From positions 434,001-498,000 of the forward strand of contig KV918771.1 in the NCBI GenBank assembly GCA_002049455.2: a stretch of DNA of 64,000 nucleotides. Direction: 5' to 3'. The position numbers and the translations under genes were made by a program. The DNA comes from Porphyra umbilicalis (taxonomy: Eukaryota; Rhodophyta; Bangiophyceae; Bangiales; Bangiaceae). This document shows positions 35,558 to 44,504 of this stretch, in pieces; positions within the stretch are counted from its first letter, which is position 1; each line of letters begins with the position of its first letter. A model generated the notes under the pieces. It was not told the origin of the DNA, made no database searches, and saw only the letters and a program-made list of their open reading frames with translations.

Positions 35558-37607
35558 AGGGTGGCGTTGATGGGGGGGGGACCGACGCAAAGCCGGTCGA
35601 CGACGGCGGCCGGTCGCCCGACCCGGCTGATGCCGCTGCCGCTGCGGTTTTCGTCTCGCACCCCGCCTGTGTGTGGCCGGCCGCCATGAACGCTGTCTGG
35701 GCGGCGGACGCAAACGCGGCCGACATGACGCTGGCGTCCCCCGGCTGCATGGCGGTGGAAAGACGGGGCGCGGTGGACGGGGCTGCGGTTGAGGCCCTGG
35801 TCGTGGCGGTTGGGGTCACGGAATTGGATGATGGAAACGGCGTGGTGCAGACAGCGATGGCGGGTTTGGCGGCGGCCGCCGCTGCTGCGGCGTCGCGGCC
35901 GGCGGCGTGGCGGCCCACGCCCGGAACGTACTACCGGCCGGTGCGAGCGGGGGCGGCGGCAGCGGGCCCGCTGTCGCGGCCCACCCCAATGTGGGCACCC
36001 TCCCAGCCGGCGGCGTCTGGTTCTCCCGCCGCCACCGGTCCGTTGAGTGCCGCCGGGGGAGGGCGGCATTGGCAGAAAGGGCGGGGTCGCGACTCATGTC
36101 GCCGCCTCCGTCTCTGTAGCGGAGGGGGAGTCGTCGCTGTCGCCGCCTCTGCCAGCCCGCCGCCGCCGACGCCACGGCCTCCGACGCCCTCGCTCCGTGA
36201 CCACCCGGCGGCGTCGACGCCGGGTGCACAACTATGGCGTCCGACTTGAGCGACCGGTCTCCGCCGCGGCCGCCGGCGCCTCCGCCCACCTCCGTACTTG
36301 GGGCGGCGTCGTTGGGCGCTGACTTGCCGGCGCTGCTTTCCGCCGTCGCCTCCGCCGCCGCACCTTCAACAGTCAAGCCGTCGCCCTCTCAGGCATCGCG
36401 CTCGGGTAGGGCATGGCCTATGCGCCGGTTCCGGCCAGGGGGAGCGCGAATGCCTCCCGCCCACACGAGTCAGGGGTCCCACTCGGCGATGCACCCCCAC
36501 TTGCCGTCCTCCTCGCCGTCGGAAAGAGCTGCAGCAGCGCACGATCGGCGGTCGGGGCCGGTACCGACGCTTGCAATGTTCCTGGTGGCGGCCGTGCCAC
36601 AGCCAGCCGCGAGCGCCACGGTCTCACCGGCCGCTTCCTCCTTCCCTGCGCCCGGCGTCGCGGACGGGTTTGTGCGCGCGGGCGTCATTCGAGCGGCGGC
36701 GGAACGGCCGCCGCTTTCCGGCGCCGCTGCGCCACCCCCCCCGCTGGCGTCTCTGCGGGCGGCCGCCGGGTCCGCGGCACAGCGCCTCGACGCTAACGCC
36801 GCCAGCGCCGCTTCCAAGTCATCCACCAGCGCGCCATCTGCCGGGGCGGGATTCTGGCGGCCCGGCGTTTCCGGGTGCTCCCGTCCGGCGGGGTCGTCGA
36901 CGCCGGCCGATGCGGGCGCTGACGCGGCCGAGCCTTCCCAGGCACCGGCGGCACCGACGTCGTCGCCGCCGGCCACCGATCCGCTCATAGTGGCGTCGAG
37001 TGACGCCGCCACCGGCATGAGCGGGCGGCACTCGCCCCCGCCTTGCGACCTACGGCTCTTACGGTTGCCGTTCGCCAACCGCTCGGGCTTGGGCGCCGGG
37101 GCGCCCCTAGGCAGCGACGCCAGCTGCGCGACGTGGTCGGTTTAGTCGCCCTCCTGGGCGGGGGCGGCCATCATACTTGACCTGGCGGTGCCACGGCCGC
37201 GGGCGACCCCGTTAGCACTGAAGCTCGGGGCAGCGGCTTTGGGCCCTGTCCGACAGGCGCCGCTGTGCGGCGTCGCCGCTGCCGCCGCTCCCCCGTCAGT
37301 CGAGCTGTCGCTTGCGCCGGCGTTGAGAGTGGGTGTTGCTGCGGCCCACGAGAAGTCTGGCGTCAAGAGGGGGCAAGACGAGTCTCGCCCGCGCGCCGCG
37401 GGGGTCCCTGTCAGCGCTACGCCCTCCCGTCCGTGACAAGATTGCCTGCGACAACGCCGCCTCCGTCATCGTTCACGACCGTGTCGCGTGGGCCCGCTGT
37501 GTGGACGCCGCTGCCGAGCACCAGGTCGTCGCGCGCCTCATCTGCTGCTGCCCCGGGTGCGCAGCCATCGGGTACTGGGTCGCACGTGCCGGCGCCGCCC
37601 CGCCACG
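35095..37607. other. GC-rich low-complexity region with long frames on both strands
   Basis: Plus-strand frames 35095-36249 and 36234-37145 and minus-strand frames 36069-35176 and 37078-36470 are all long because stop codons are rare in GCN/GGC-rich DNA. The predicted proteins are mostly Ala, Pro, Gly, Ser and Arg, with a GGC/GCG trinucleotide run at 35529-35560. No domain is recognisable. The minus frame 37078-36470 (containing VDDLEAALAALASRRCAADP) looks slightly more protein-like. It could belong to the same minus-strand gene as the frame cut by the copia element. Coding status is unresolved. Confidence 0.35.
37417..37607 (-). pseudogene. 3' part of a minus-strand reading frame split by the copia element
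   Basis: Read on the minus strand from the insertion point, this segment is open from 37612 to a stop at 37417 (Gly/Ala/Asp-rich, containing DEARDDLVLGSGVHTAG). It is in frame with the minus-strand frame that begins near 44504 and reaches the other side of the insertion at 44126. See the matching entry at 44126-44504. No domain is recognised. Confidence 0.4.
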
Positions 37608-37612
37608 CCACC

Positions 37613-37979
37613 TGTGAAGTGTACTTCCGCAGTCCCCCAGGGACAATTGGCCCTTGCGTCAGTCGTAAGTCTGTGTATTTGTGTGGTGACACTGCATGTA
37701 CTTGATTGTAGATCTTTCAGCGGGGAACCCATTAGGGGTTGAGCTCCGGGGGAGATTGGTGTGGGGAGCTGCGCCTGGAGTTTGAGGCTGCGGGCGCCCT
37801 CCGGAGGTGCGGGAGCTGCCCTGGGATGTGCCGTGCGGGCCTTGTCGGCCGCGCCATTGGGGGTGTCTGGGAAGGCCCTGCGGCTGAGGCGGCCTGGGGA
37901 ATATCAGGCACGCCTTCGCAGGCCTGGGAACGCAGTGCCCAGTCAAATAACGCACCCACTCAACATCATCGACTTCACA
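37613..37979 (+). repeat. 5' LTR of the copia element
   Basis: 367 bp with TG...CA ends. It differs from the 3' LTR at about seven positions (for example GCGTCAGT against GCGTAAGT, and CCCAGTC against CCTAGTA). It should hold the promoter and the RNA start, though no clear TATA box is visible. Confidence 0.96.
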
Positions 37980-38000
37980 GGTTATGGGCCCAGTGTCGCT
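37979..38000 (+). promoter_or_regulatory. Primer-binding site for half-tRNA-iMet
   Basis: Directly after the LTR comes GGTTATGGGCCCAG. This is complementary to the anticodon region of initiator tRNA-Met (CTGGGCCCATAACC), not to a tRNA 3' CCA end. Drosophila copia and yeast Ty5 also prime from such an internally cut initiator tRNA. The same 14-mer follows the LTRs of the TRIM array at 12 kb. Confidence 0.8.
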
Positions 38001-38135
38001 GGTGGTGATTGTCGTCTTCCGCTCTATCGTTTGCGGGACAGCGCTCGTTGGGCTGCTGTGTGTTCCGGCGTCGGGCGGGCGGGCTTAGCCTCCCACGTTG
38101 TCAGTGTCGCGCCTCGGGGCGCGGTTGTTGTCGTC

Positions 38136-39449
38136 ATGTCGGAGTACGGGCGCTTTGGTGGCCCTCGCTTTGCGCAGCTGGACGACGATTACAAGGTCTG
38201 GGCCGTGTACTGCCGTGCTCAGCTCATCAAGGAGAAGGTCTGGTCGGCGGTCGTGACGGACCGCCCCGCGTCCGGGAGTGATTCCAAGGGCAACTTGGTG
38301 GCGGACGCGTGGGACATCATGAACGAGTCGGCGTTGGCGACCATCCAGATGTCGGTCAAGCCGGTTCATCTCCATTCGGTGACGGCGGTCAGTACGGCCA
38401 AGGACGCGTGGGACGCGCTCAAGGACATCTTTGAGGCGCGCGACAACGCACGGCTGCTGCTGCTCATGCACGAGCTGAGCAACCTCAAGAAGGACGGCGA
38501 CGAGAACATCATCAAGTACACGTCGCGCGCCAAGGGCCTCCGCCAAGAACTCGCCATGCTGGGCAACCAGGTGGACGAGAACACACTCGTGCTGCAGATC
38601 CTGTCGGGTCTTCCAGCAGAGTACGACATGATCAAGACCGTGCTGGAGAACATGGACGGGAAGCGCAACCTCGCCGAAGTTAGCGCCAAGCTGCTCACGG
38701 TGGAGCAGCGGGCCAGCCGAGGGCGGTCGTCGTCGACGACTGGCGTCAAGTCGCAAACGTTTGCGGCATCGGCTACCAAAAAGCCGTGGGACAAGAAGGC
38801 GGTCGTGTGCTACTACTGCGACAAGAAAGGGCATATGAAGCGCGACTGCCTCAAGAAGAAGGCCGACGACGCCAGGGGCAACAAGAAGCCAAACGGCGGG
38901 CGTCGGGATGGTGGCGGGGGCGGTGGTGCACCTCCCTGCGCCGCATTGGCCTACGCCGCGTCGGCAGGCCAGGCCGGGGAGCACAAGACTCCCAAGAGCA
39001 GCAGTGGGATGTCGACCTGGGTGCTGGACTCCGGCGCGACCAACCATATGGCCGCCGGGGACAAGGGCTTCAACGTCAAGACGTCGGGGAGCGGGGCCAA
39101 GGTCACTCTGGCTGACGGTCACAAGGTGTCCATTAAGGGGCACGGATACGTCTCCATGGACGTGGGGGCGGGCAACACCAAGGTACGAATGGTCCTCGGT
39201 GAGGCCATGCTCGTGCCAGACCTCACGGACAACCTGTTGTCTGTGCGTGCGGTCGACCGCCGCGGCGGAGCGGTGGTGTTTGTCGGAGACGCCTGCTACA
39301 TCCTCAGCGATGGAGAGGCGGTACTCTCAAGCGGGGTGTTGAGCAACGCGTCTGTCATCGGCTCGGTCAACGAGTCCGAGAACTACGTGCTCAAGGTGAC
39401 GCCGGTCAAGGCGTCGGCAAGCGCCACCTCAACACGCATGGATGGCTAG
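38136..39449 (+). pseudogene. Copia Gag-protease part of the polyprotein, ending at TAG
   Basis: The start is ATG 38136 (MSEYGRFGGPRFAQL). Residues 1-200 are a copia-type capsid with KDAWDALKDIFEARDNARLL and QILSGLPAEYDMIKTVLENM. A CCHC zinc knuckle (CYYCDKKGHMKRDC) starts at about residue 225. The protease active site LDSGATNHM lies near residue 297, with a Gly-rich linker before it. The frame ends at TAG 39447-39449, but coding continues in the same frame beyond it, starting with ELWHRRFNHLG of the Gag-pre-integrase domain. This TAG probably replaces a TGG or CAG codon. Gag packages the RNA and the protease matures the polyprotein. Confidence 0.92.
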
Positions 39450-40025
39450 GCGGAGCTGTGGCACCGCAGGTTCAACCACTTGGGCTTCGAGAACCTCAAG
39501 CGAGTGGTCGGTATGGTCGACGGGATTCCAGCTTCGGTGGCGGACGCCAAGCGCATCCTCGGCACGGTGTGCGTCCCGTGTGTTGACGGCAAGATGGCGC
39601 GTTCCCCGCATCATCGCTCCACTACAACGAGCACCAAGTGCGAGTTGGTTCACACCGACGTCGACGGGCCCTTGACGGAGTCGTTGGGCGGATCAGTATA
39701 CTTCATGACGCTGATGGAGGACTCAACTGGCTTCATCACGGCGACGCCCATCAAGACTAAGGGGATGGTTCCGGACGTCATCAAGGCCCGCATTACGCAG
39801 CTTAAGACCCTCACCGGGCTCAAAGTCAAGCGGGTGCGCCACGATGGCGCAAAGGAGTACGTCAGCCACGACCTCAAGGCGTGGTACGACAACAAGGGCA
39901 TCACGTCGGAGAAGACGGCGCCATACTCGTCGCAGCAAAACGGCAAGGCGGAGCGTGCCAACCGCTACATCATGGAGCGCGTTCGCGCGGCACTGCTGGA
40001 CGCCGGTGCGGAAGAGGAGCTGTAG
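39450..40025 (+). pseudogene. Copia integrase, same frame as Gag, ending at TAG
   Basis: The segment opens with LWHRRFNHLGFENLKRVV and CVPCVDGKM (Gag-pre-integrase, HHCC-like). The catalytic core follows: HTDVDGP (first Asp), MEDSTGFITA (second Asp) and SSQQNGKAERANRYIMERVR (catalytic Glu). The enzyme inserts the cDNA. A TAG at 40023-40025 sits where copia proteins usually have Trp (EELWAEA), and a one-base loss just after it (about 40038) shifts the frame. These two lesions plus the TAG at 39447 mean the copy cannot make a full polyprotein. Confidence 0.9.
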
Positions 40026-40051
40026 GCTGAGGCGTCTCCTCGGTCATCCAC

Positions 40052-42307
40052 GTGCTCAACCGGTCCCCCAAGTCCGGGCAAGATGTGACGCCCCTTGAGG
40101 CGCTCACGGGGCGACGCCCCGACGTGAAGGGATTTCGCGTCTGGGGGAGCCGGGCCTGGGCTCTCAAGCCCAAGCAGCAGCAGCGCAAGCTGGAACCAAG
40201 GACCGATGTTGGCCGTTTTGTTGGCTACACCGTTGGTGAAAAGGCCTACCGCATCCTCGAGCATGATTCAAACAAGATCTTCGAGCGCCGAGACGTGCTC
40301 ATGGAGGAGATCCCAAGCAAGACAATGAACAACACGTCTGTTTCTGGTTCAAGCGCCAGTCCTCGCCTGACGGCGTGGACGGATGGTGACACGGAGGACG
40401 GTGCGATGAACATGCTGGACGCGGAAGTCCCCAGCGGGGACGAGTATGCTCCGCAGCAGTCTTCAGAGAGCGATGCCGCGCCGGACAAGGAGGCAGTCCA
40501 TGACGCGGAAGACGGCGATGATGATGACGACAACGAGGACGCGGCGGCTCAAGAAGGGCACCAAGTGCTGCCTGACTCCACAACGGAGAGCGATGACGAC
40601 GGGGCGCAAGCACCCCGGCGGTCCAAGCGCAAGCCGGCACCAAAGGTTACCTGGTGGGAGAGCAACCCGAAGGCGTACGTGGCAGCGGGGCCATTTGGTG
40701 ATGCCAAGTCTGCCTGGGACCTGAGCAAGCCGCCGACCAACGCGAAGGAGGCGCGTACACGGTCGGACTGGCCGCTATGGAAGGCGGCAGAGAAGGAAGA
40801 GTACCTGGCGCACAAGAAGCTTGGTACCTGGTCCAAGACCAAGAACAACAACAAGCGCAAGGCCGTCAAGACTCGGTACGTGTACGACATCAAGCGCGAT
40901 TCGGAAGGCAACGTGACAAGGTACAAGGCGCGCCTGGTCGCGCAAGGCTTCAACCAAGTGCCGGGGCGTGATTTTGAAGAGACGTGGGCGCCAGTGCCCA
41001 GCTCGGCAACGACGCGCGCACTCTTCGCGGTGGCCGCGGCCAAGGACTGGGAGGTTCACCACGTGGACGTCAAGACGGCATTCCTCAACGCCAAGATGGA
41101 CAAGGAGATGTACATCAACCTTCCGGACGGCACCGAGCCCGGGGGGGCACATGATGTCTTCCGTCTCAACCTAGCTCTGTATGGGACAAAGCAGGCCGGG
41201 CGCCTGTGGGGCATCAAGCTCGACAAAGAGCTCAAGGCTATGGGGGCAGTCCGGTCCAAGGTGGACCCGTGCCTCTACACATGGAGCCACCCGGTGCACG
41301 GGCTGGTGTACATCCTCGTCTACGTTGACGATCTCATCGTTGCGGGCAAGAGCCTCGACGGGGTTCAAGCGGTCAAGAACTCGGTGTCGGCGACGTTCGA
41401 CGTGCGCGACATGGGGGAGGTCAAGGACTTCATCGGCATGAAGGTAATGCGAGATCGGGCGGCCAAGATGCTCACACTGAGCAACTTTGGGCATGTTACC
41501 GCACTCCTTGAGGCGTTTGGAATGTCCAACTCCACGCCCAACAAGACGCCAATGGTGTCGGGGGCCAAGCTGGCCAAGACGGGGGAGAACCTCTTGCCCG
41601 ACGGCAACAGATATGCCGAACTTGTCGGCTCCCTGCTCTATCTCTCTACAACGACGAGGCCGGACATTGCCTTTGCCGTGGGCGTGCTGTCGCGCTACAT
41701 GGCCTGCCCCGAGGAGGACCGCATGCGCGCGGCCAAGGGGGTGCTTAGGTACCTTCGCGGGGCTACGCGCCTCGGGGTCGCGTACGGCACCTACAAGCCT
41801 CGTCAAGGGTACGTCGACGCCGACTGGGCGGGCGACGTTGACGCTCGTCGGTCGACGACGGGTTTCATCTTCACACTCAACGGCGGGCCGGTCTCGTGGG
41901 CGAGCAAGCGCCAGTCGACGGTGGCAACGTCGACGGCTGAGGCCGAGTACGTGGCCGCCGCGATGGCGACCAAGGAGGCCCTTTGGCTCCGCAAGCTCTT
42001 ATCGGCGCTTGGCGTCGACGGCGGTGCCGTTCCCATGGGGGAAGACAACCAGGCGTGCCTGGCGCTCGTCAACAACCCCGAGGCAAAGGGGCGCACCAAG
42101 CACGTGGACGTCGCGTACCACATGGTTCGCGATTACGTGGCGCGCGGCGACGTGACCTTTTACTTCCTGCCGAGTGCTGAGATGCCCGCGGACGGGCTCA
42201 CCAAGGCGCTGCCGGGGCCGGCGTTCAAGGCCTTCCGTGACGCAGCGGGTGTCGGGCCCGACTTGGGCGTGGCGGCGGGCGCGCTTGAGCCCGACCCGGC
42301 GTGCTAA
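40052..42307 (+). pseudogene. Copia integrase end, reverse transcriptase and RNase H
   Basis: The frame is open for 751 codons and begins inside integrase (VLNRSPKSGQDVTPLEALTG). An acidic linker (about residues 120-190) leads to RT: KARLVAQGFNQVPGRDFEET, HHVDVKTAFLNAKMDKEMYI, ALYGTKQAGRLWG and the catalytic box YVDDLIVAG near 41321. RNase H follows with YVDADWAGDVDARRSTTGF and STAEAEYVAAAMATKEALWL, and ends with KHVDVAYHMVRD and DGLTKALP. The stop is TAA at 42305-42307. All catalytic residues of RT and RNase H appear intact, so the damage is confined to the integrase boundary and the 39447 codon. Confidence 0.93.
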
Positions 42308-42434
42308 CGCACGTCGTCACACTGCCCGGCTTTGGGGCGCTAAAGGGCTTTGCGTATCCGGCTGGGCGGGCCCGGGCGCCGATTTCAAGAATTCGGGCCC
42401 GGATGTCGCGGCCTGGAAGATCGTTCCGGGACCG

Positions 42435-42515
42435 ACACGTGGCGCAGTTGCAACACGTGGCGCTGTTGCAACACGTGTTGCCGTTGCAACACATGGTGTC
42501 GGTGCAACACGTGGC
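42435..42515 (+). repeat. Short tandem repeat in the copia 3' untranslated region
   Basis: Four imperfect copies of an 18-bp unit built on GTTGCAACACGTG(G/T)(C/T)G lie just after the pol stop codon. They could act as a spacer or be slippage products. Confidence 0.7.
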
Positions 42516-43080
42516 GATGGGGCTAAAGTGCTTTGGGCTCTCTTCTGGTGGTGCCCGACGGGCCGGATGTGGTCGTACGGGCACCCGGACGGGTCGGGCG
42601 TGGTCAGGGCACCTGCCCGGTCCTTCCTGGGCCCTTTCCGAGGTCGGTTGAAAAACCGAGTTTTGGAAGGGGTCTAAAGGGCTTTAGCCCCGCCGGGAGA
42701 ACGGTCATTGGGGGGTGGTGCCCGATGGACCGGATGGGGTCCTACGGGCACCAGGGAGGCCCGAAGATGCCTCCGGCATCCTCGCGGGCCTGTTTTGGCC
42801 CCATCGGAGGTCGGTTGAAAAACCGACCTCTGGACATGGGGCTAAAGTGCTTTAGACCCCCGGCCAGAATGATCACTGTGGGGGTGGTGCCCGATGGACC
42901 GGATGGGGTCCTACGGGCATCAGGGAAGCCCGGAGGTGCCTCTGGCATCCTCGCGGGTCTGCTTTGGCCCCATCGGAGGTCGGTTGAAAAACCGACCTCT
43001 GGACATGGGGCTAAAAGGCTTTAGACCCCTCTGCATGAAAGGGGTCTAAAGGGCTTTAGACCCCTCTGCATGAAAGGGGT
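42500..43080 (+). repeat. About 165-175-bp tandem repeat in the copia 3' region
   Basis: Repeats share GGGCTAAAGTGCTTT, GGTGGTGCCCGATGGACCGG, GGTCCTACGGGCA and GTCGGTTGAAAAACCGA. Units run about 42521-42680, 42681-42840 and 42841-43015, followed by two short copies of GGGGTCTAAAGGGCTTTAGAC. No ORF is present. The repeats lie between pol and the 3' LTR and expand the untranslated region. Confidence 0.8.
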
Positions 43081-43081
43081 C

Positions 43082-43650
43082 TAAGAGCGTCTCCACCAAT
43101 GGATCCAAACACCCAAACGCCTAAACGTGGCACGGTTTTGCCAAACGGGCATTGGTGGCTGGGATGCAATCCAAAACTAGGGTGTGACGGTCCAAAAATA
43201 GACCATCCTCACATATTCTAGTCATCTAATCGACCTCGTGTCCATGACACGCGATTGCTCTAGTTTTGGATCTTCAACGGCAGGGCCACTCCAAACGGGC
43301 CTGTTTGGAGGCACGCCACTCCAACCAGGCCTGTTTGGATGCGCCCCCAAACGTTTGGCAATCCTCTGGTTCCACTTAGAGCCAACCTACGCCAATGGAA
43401 TGCCTGACCCGTGGCATGCAAACAGTGATGTGGCGATCGGCCATCCACCGAGGTTCTTTGGACGGCATCTGTGGATTGTTGGTCCGCCACAAAAGAGGCC
43501 CGCCCAGAGTGAGCATCCACGGGAGCCCAAGATTGAGACGTGACCTGTTTAGTTTTGGCTCGACGTTTGGAGAGCCAGTGACAGGGCCACACGTCGGGCA
43601 CTCGTGACGTTTGGCGTTGGCTTTTGGCTGCATTGGTGGAGACGCTCTAA
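43082..43650. mobile_element. Harbinger/Tourist-like MITE (563 bp) nested in the copia element
   Basis: The inverted ends GAGCGTCTCCACCAATG (43085-43101) and CATTGGTGGAGACGCTC (43631-43647) are perfect. They are flanked by the 3-bp duplication TAA (43082-43084 and 43648-43650). Removing the element and one TAA restores GGGGTCTAAAGGGCTTTAGA, which occurs upstream, so the empty site is visible in the same DNA. A TWA target and GAG...CTC ends are typical of PIF/Harbinger elements. There is no transposase, so it is non-autonomous. It inserted after the copia element. Confidence 0.9.
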
Positions 43651-43746
43651 AGGGCTTTAGACCCCTCGGTCAGATCGTCCCCGGAGAGCCTTGCATGGAC
43701 TTTCGATGACGGGAATTTGACCGGGTGGGAGGAATTATCCCTGGGG

Positions 43747-43758
43747 TACTGGGGGGAG
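43747..43758 (+). promoter_or_regulatory. Polypurine tract of the copia element
   Basis: ACTGGGGGGAG lies directly upstream of the 3' LTR (TGTGAAG at 43759). It primes plus-strand DNA synthesis. The TRIM purine tract GCTGGGGGGAG is nearly the same. Confidence 0.8.
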
Positions 43759-44125
43759 TGTGAAGTGTACTTCCGCAGTCCCCCAGGGACAATTGGCCCT
43801 TGCGTAAGTCGTAAGTCTTTGTATTTGTGTGGTGACACTGCATGTACTTGATTGTAGATCTTTCAGCGGGGAACCCATTAGGGGTTGAGCTCCGGGGGAG
43901 ATTTGTGTGGGGAGCGGCGCCTGGAGTTTGAGGCTGCGGGCGCCCTCCGGAGGTGCGGGAGCTGCCCTGGGAGGTGCCGTGCGGGCCTTGTCGGCCGCGC
44001 CATTGGGGGTGTCTGGGAAGGCCCTGCGGCTGAGGCGGCCTGGGGAATATCAGGCACGCCTTCGCAGGCCTGGGAACGCAGTGCCTAGTAAAATAACGCA
44101 CCCACTCAACATCATCGACTTCACA
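43759..44125 (+). repeat. 3' LTR of the copia element
   Basis: 367 bp, ending ATCATCGACTTCACA, followed by CCACC, the right target-duplication copy. About seven differences from the 5' LTR. Confidence 0.96.
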
Positions 44126-44504
44126 CCACCACGACCGCCGCCCCAAGCACCGCGCCCTCCTTCGGGCGCGCCTCCTTGACGGCGACGACCCTGTCACCGA
44201 ACGTCGCGGTCGCAGAGCTGTCGCCGCCGCAGATGTTGCCCTCTGCCGTGCGGTCTCCGCTAGCCCTTGTTTCCGCCAAGGTGGTTGCGACGGGGCGCGT
44301 CGCCATCGCCGGCGCCGCGTGCTCAGCCTTCGGCGCGAGGGCGGCGATGACAAGCGGCACGGCCCCCCGTGCTGCTGTCGCCGCCTGATACGCCAGCGGC
44401 GGCTCATCGCGCTTGATGCCCAACGCCTGCGTGTCGCCGTCGGTTCGGGGCCCCGTCCGTTTGCCCTTTGCTGTCGTCTGGGGGGGGGGACACCGGCCAC
44501 CCAA
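44126..44504 (-). pseudogene. 5' part of the minus-strand frame split by the copia element
   Basis: The minus strand is open from 44504 to the insertion point and is Ala/Arg/Gly-rich (containing ALAPKAEHAAPAMATRPVAT). With one CCACC copy removed together with the element, the frame continues without a stop into 37612-37417. Neither half has a recognised domain, so the host gene's identity is unknown and its coding status is unproven. The continuity could be chance in stop-poor GC-rich DNA. Confidence 0.4.

Larger units (their letters stand above)
37608..44130 (+). mobile_element. Ty1/copia LTR retrotransposon, nearly complete
   Basis: The 6,513-bp element (37613-44125) has two 367-bp LTRs that begin TGTGAAGTG and end CTTCACA. 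It is flanked by the 5-bp target duplication CCACC (37608-37612 and 44126-44130). A primer-binding site and a purine tract sit at the expected places. The internal part encodes Gag, protease, integrase, RT and RNase H in copia order on the plus strand. The LTRs differ at about seven positions by eye (about 2%), which suggests recent insertion. The coding frame is damaged by two TAG codons and one frameshift. A 563-bp MITE inserted into its 3' part adds to the length. Confidence 0.96.

Noticed and set aside
35095-36249. 384-codon Ala/Gly-rich frame considered as a structural protein gene
   Set aside because: Equally long frames exist on the opposite strand, composition explains its openness, and no domain is visible.
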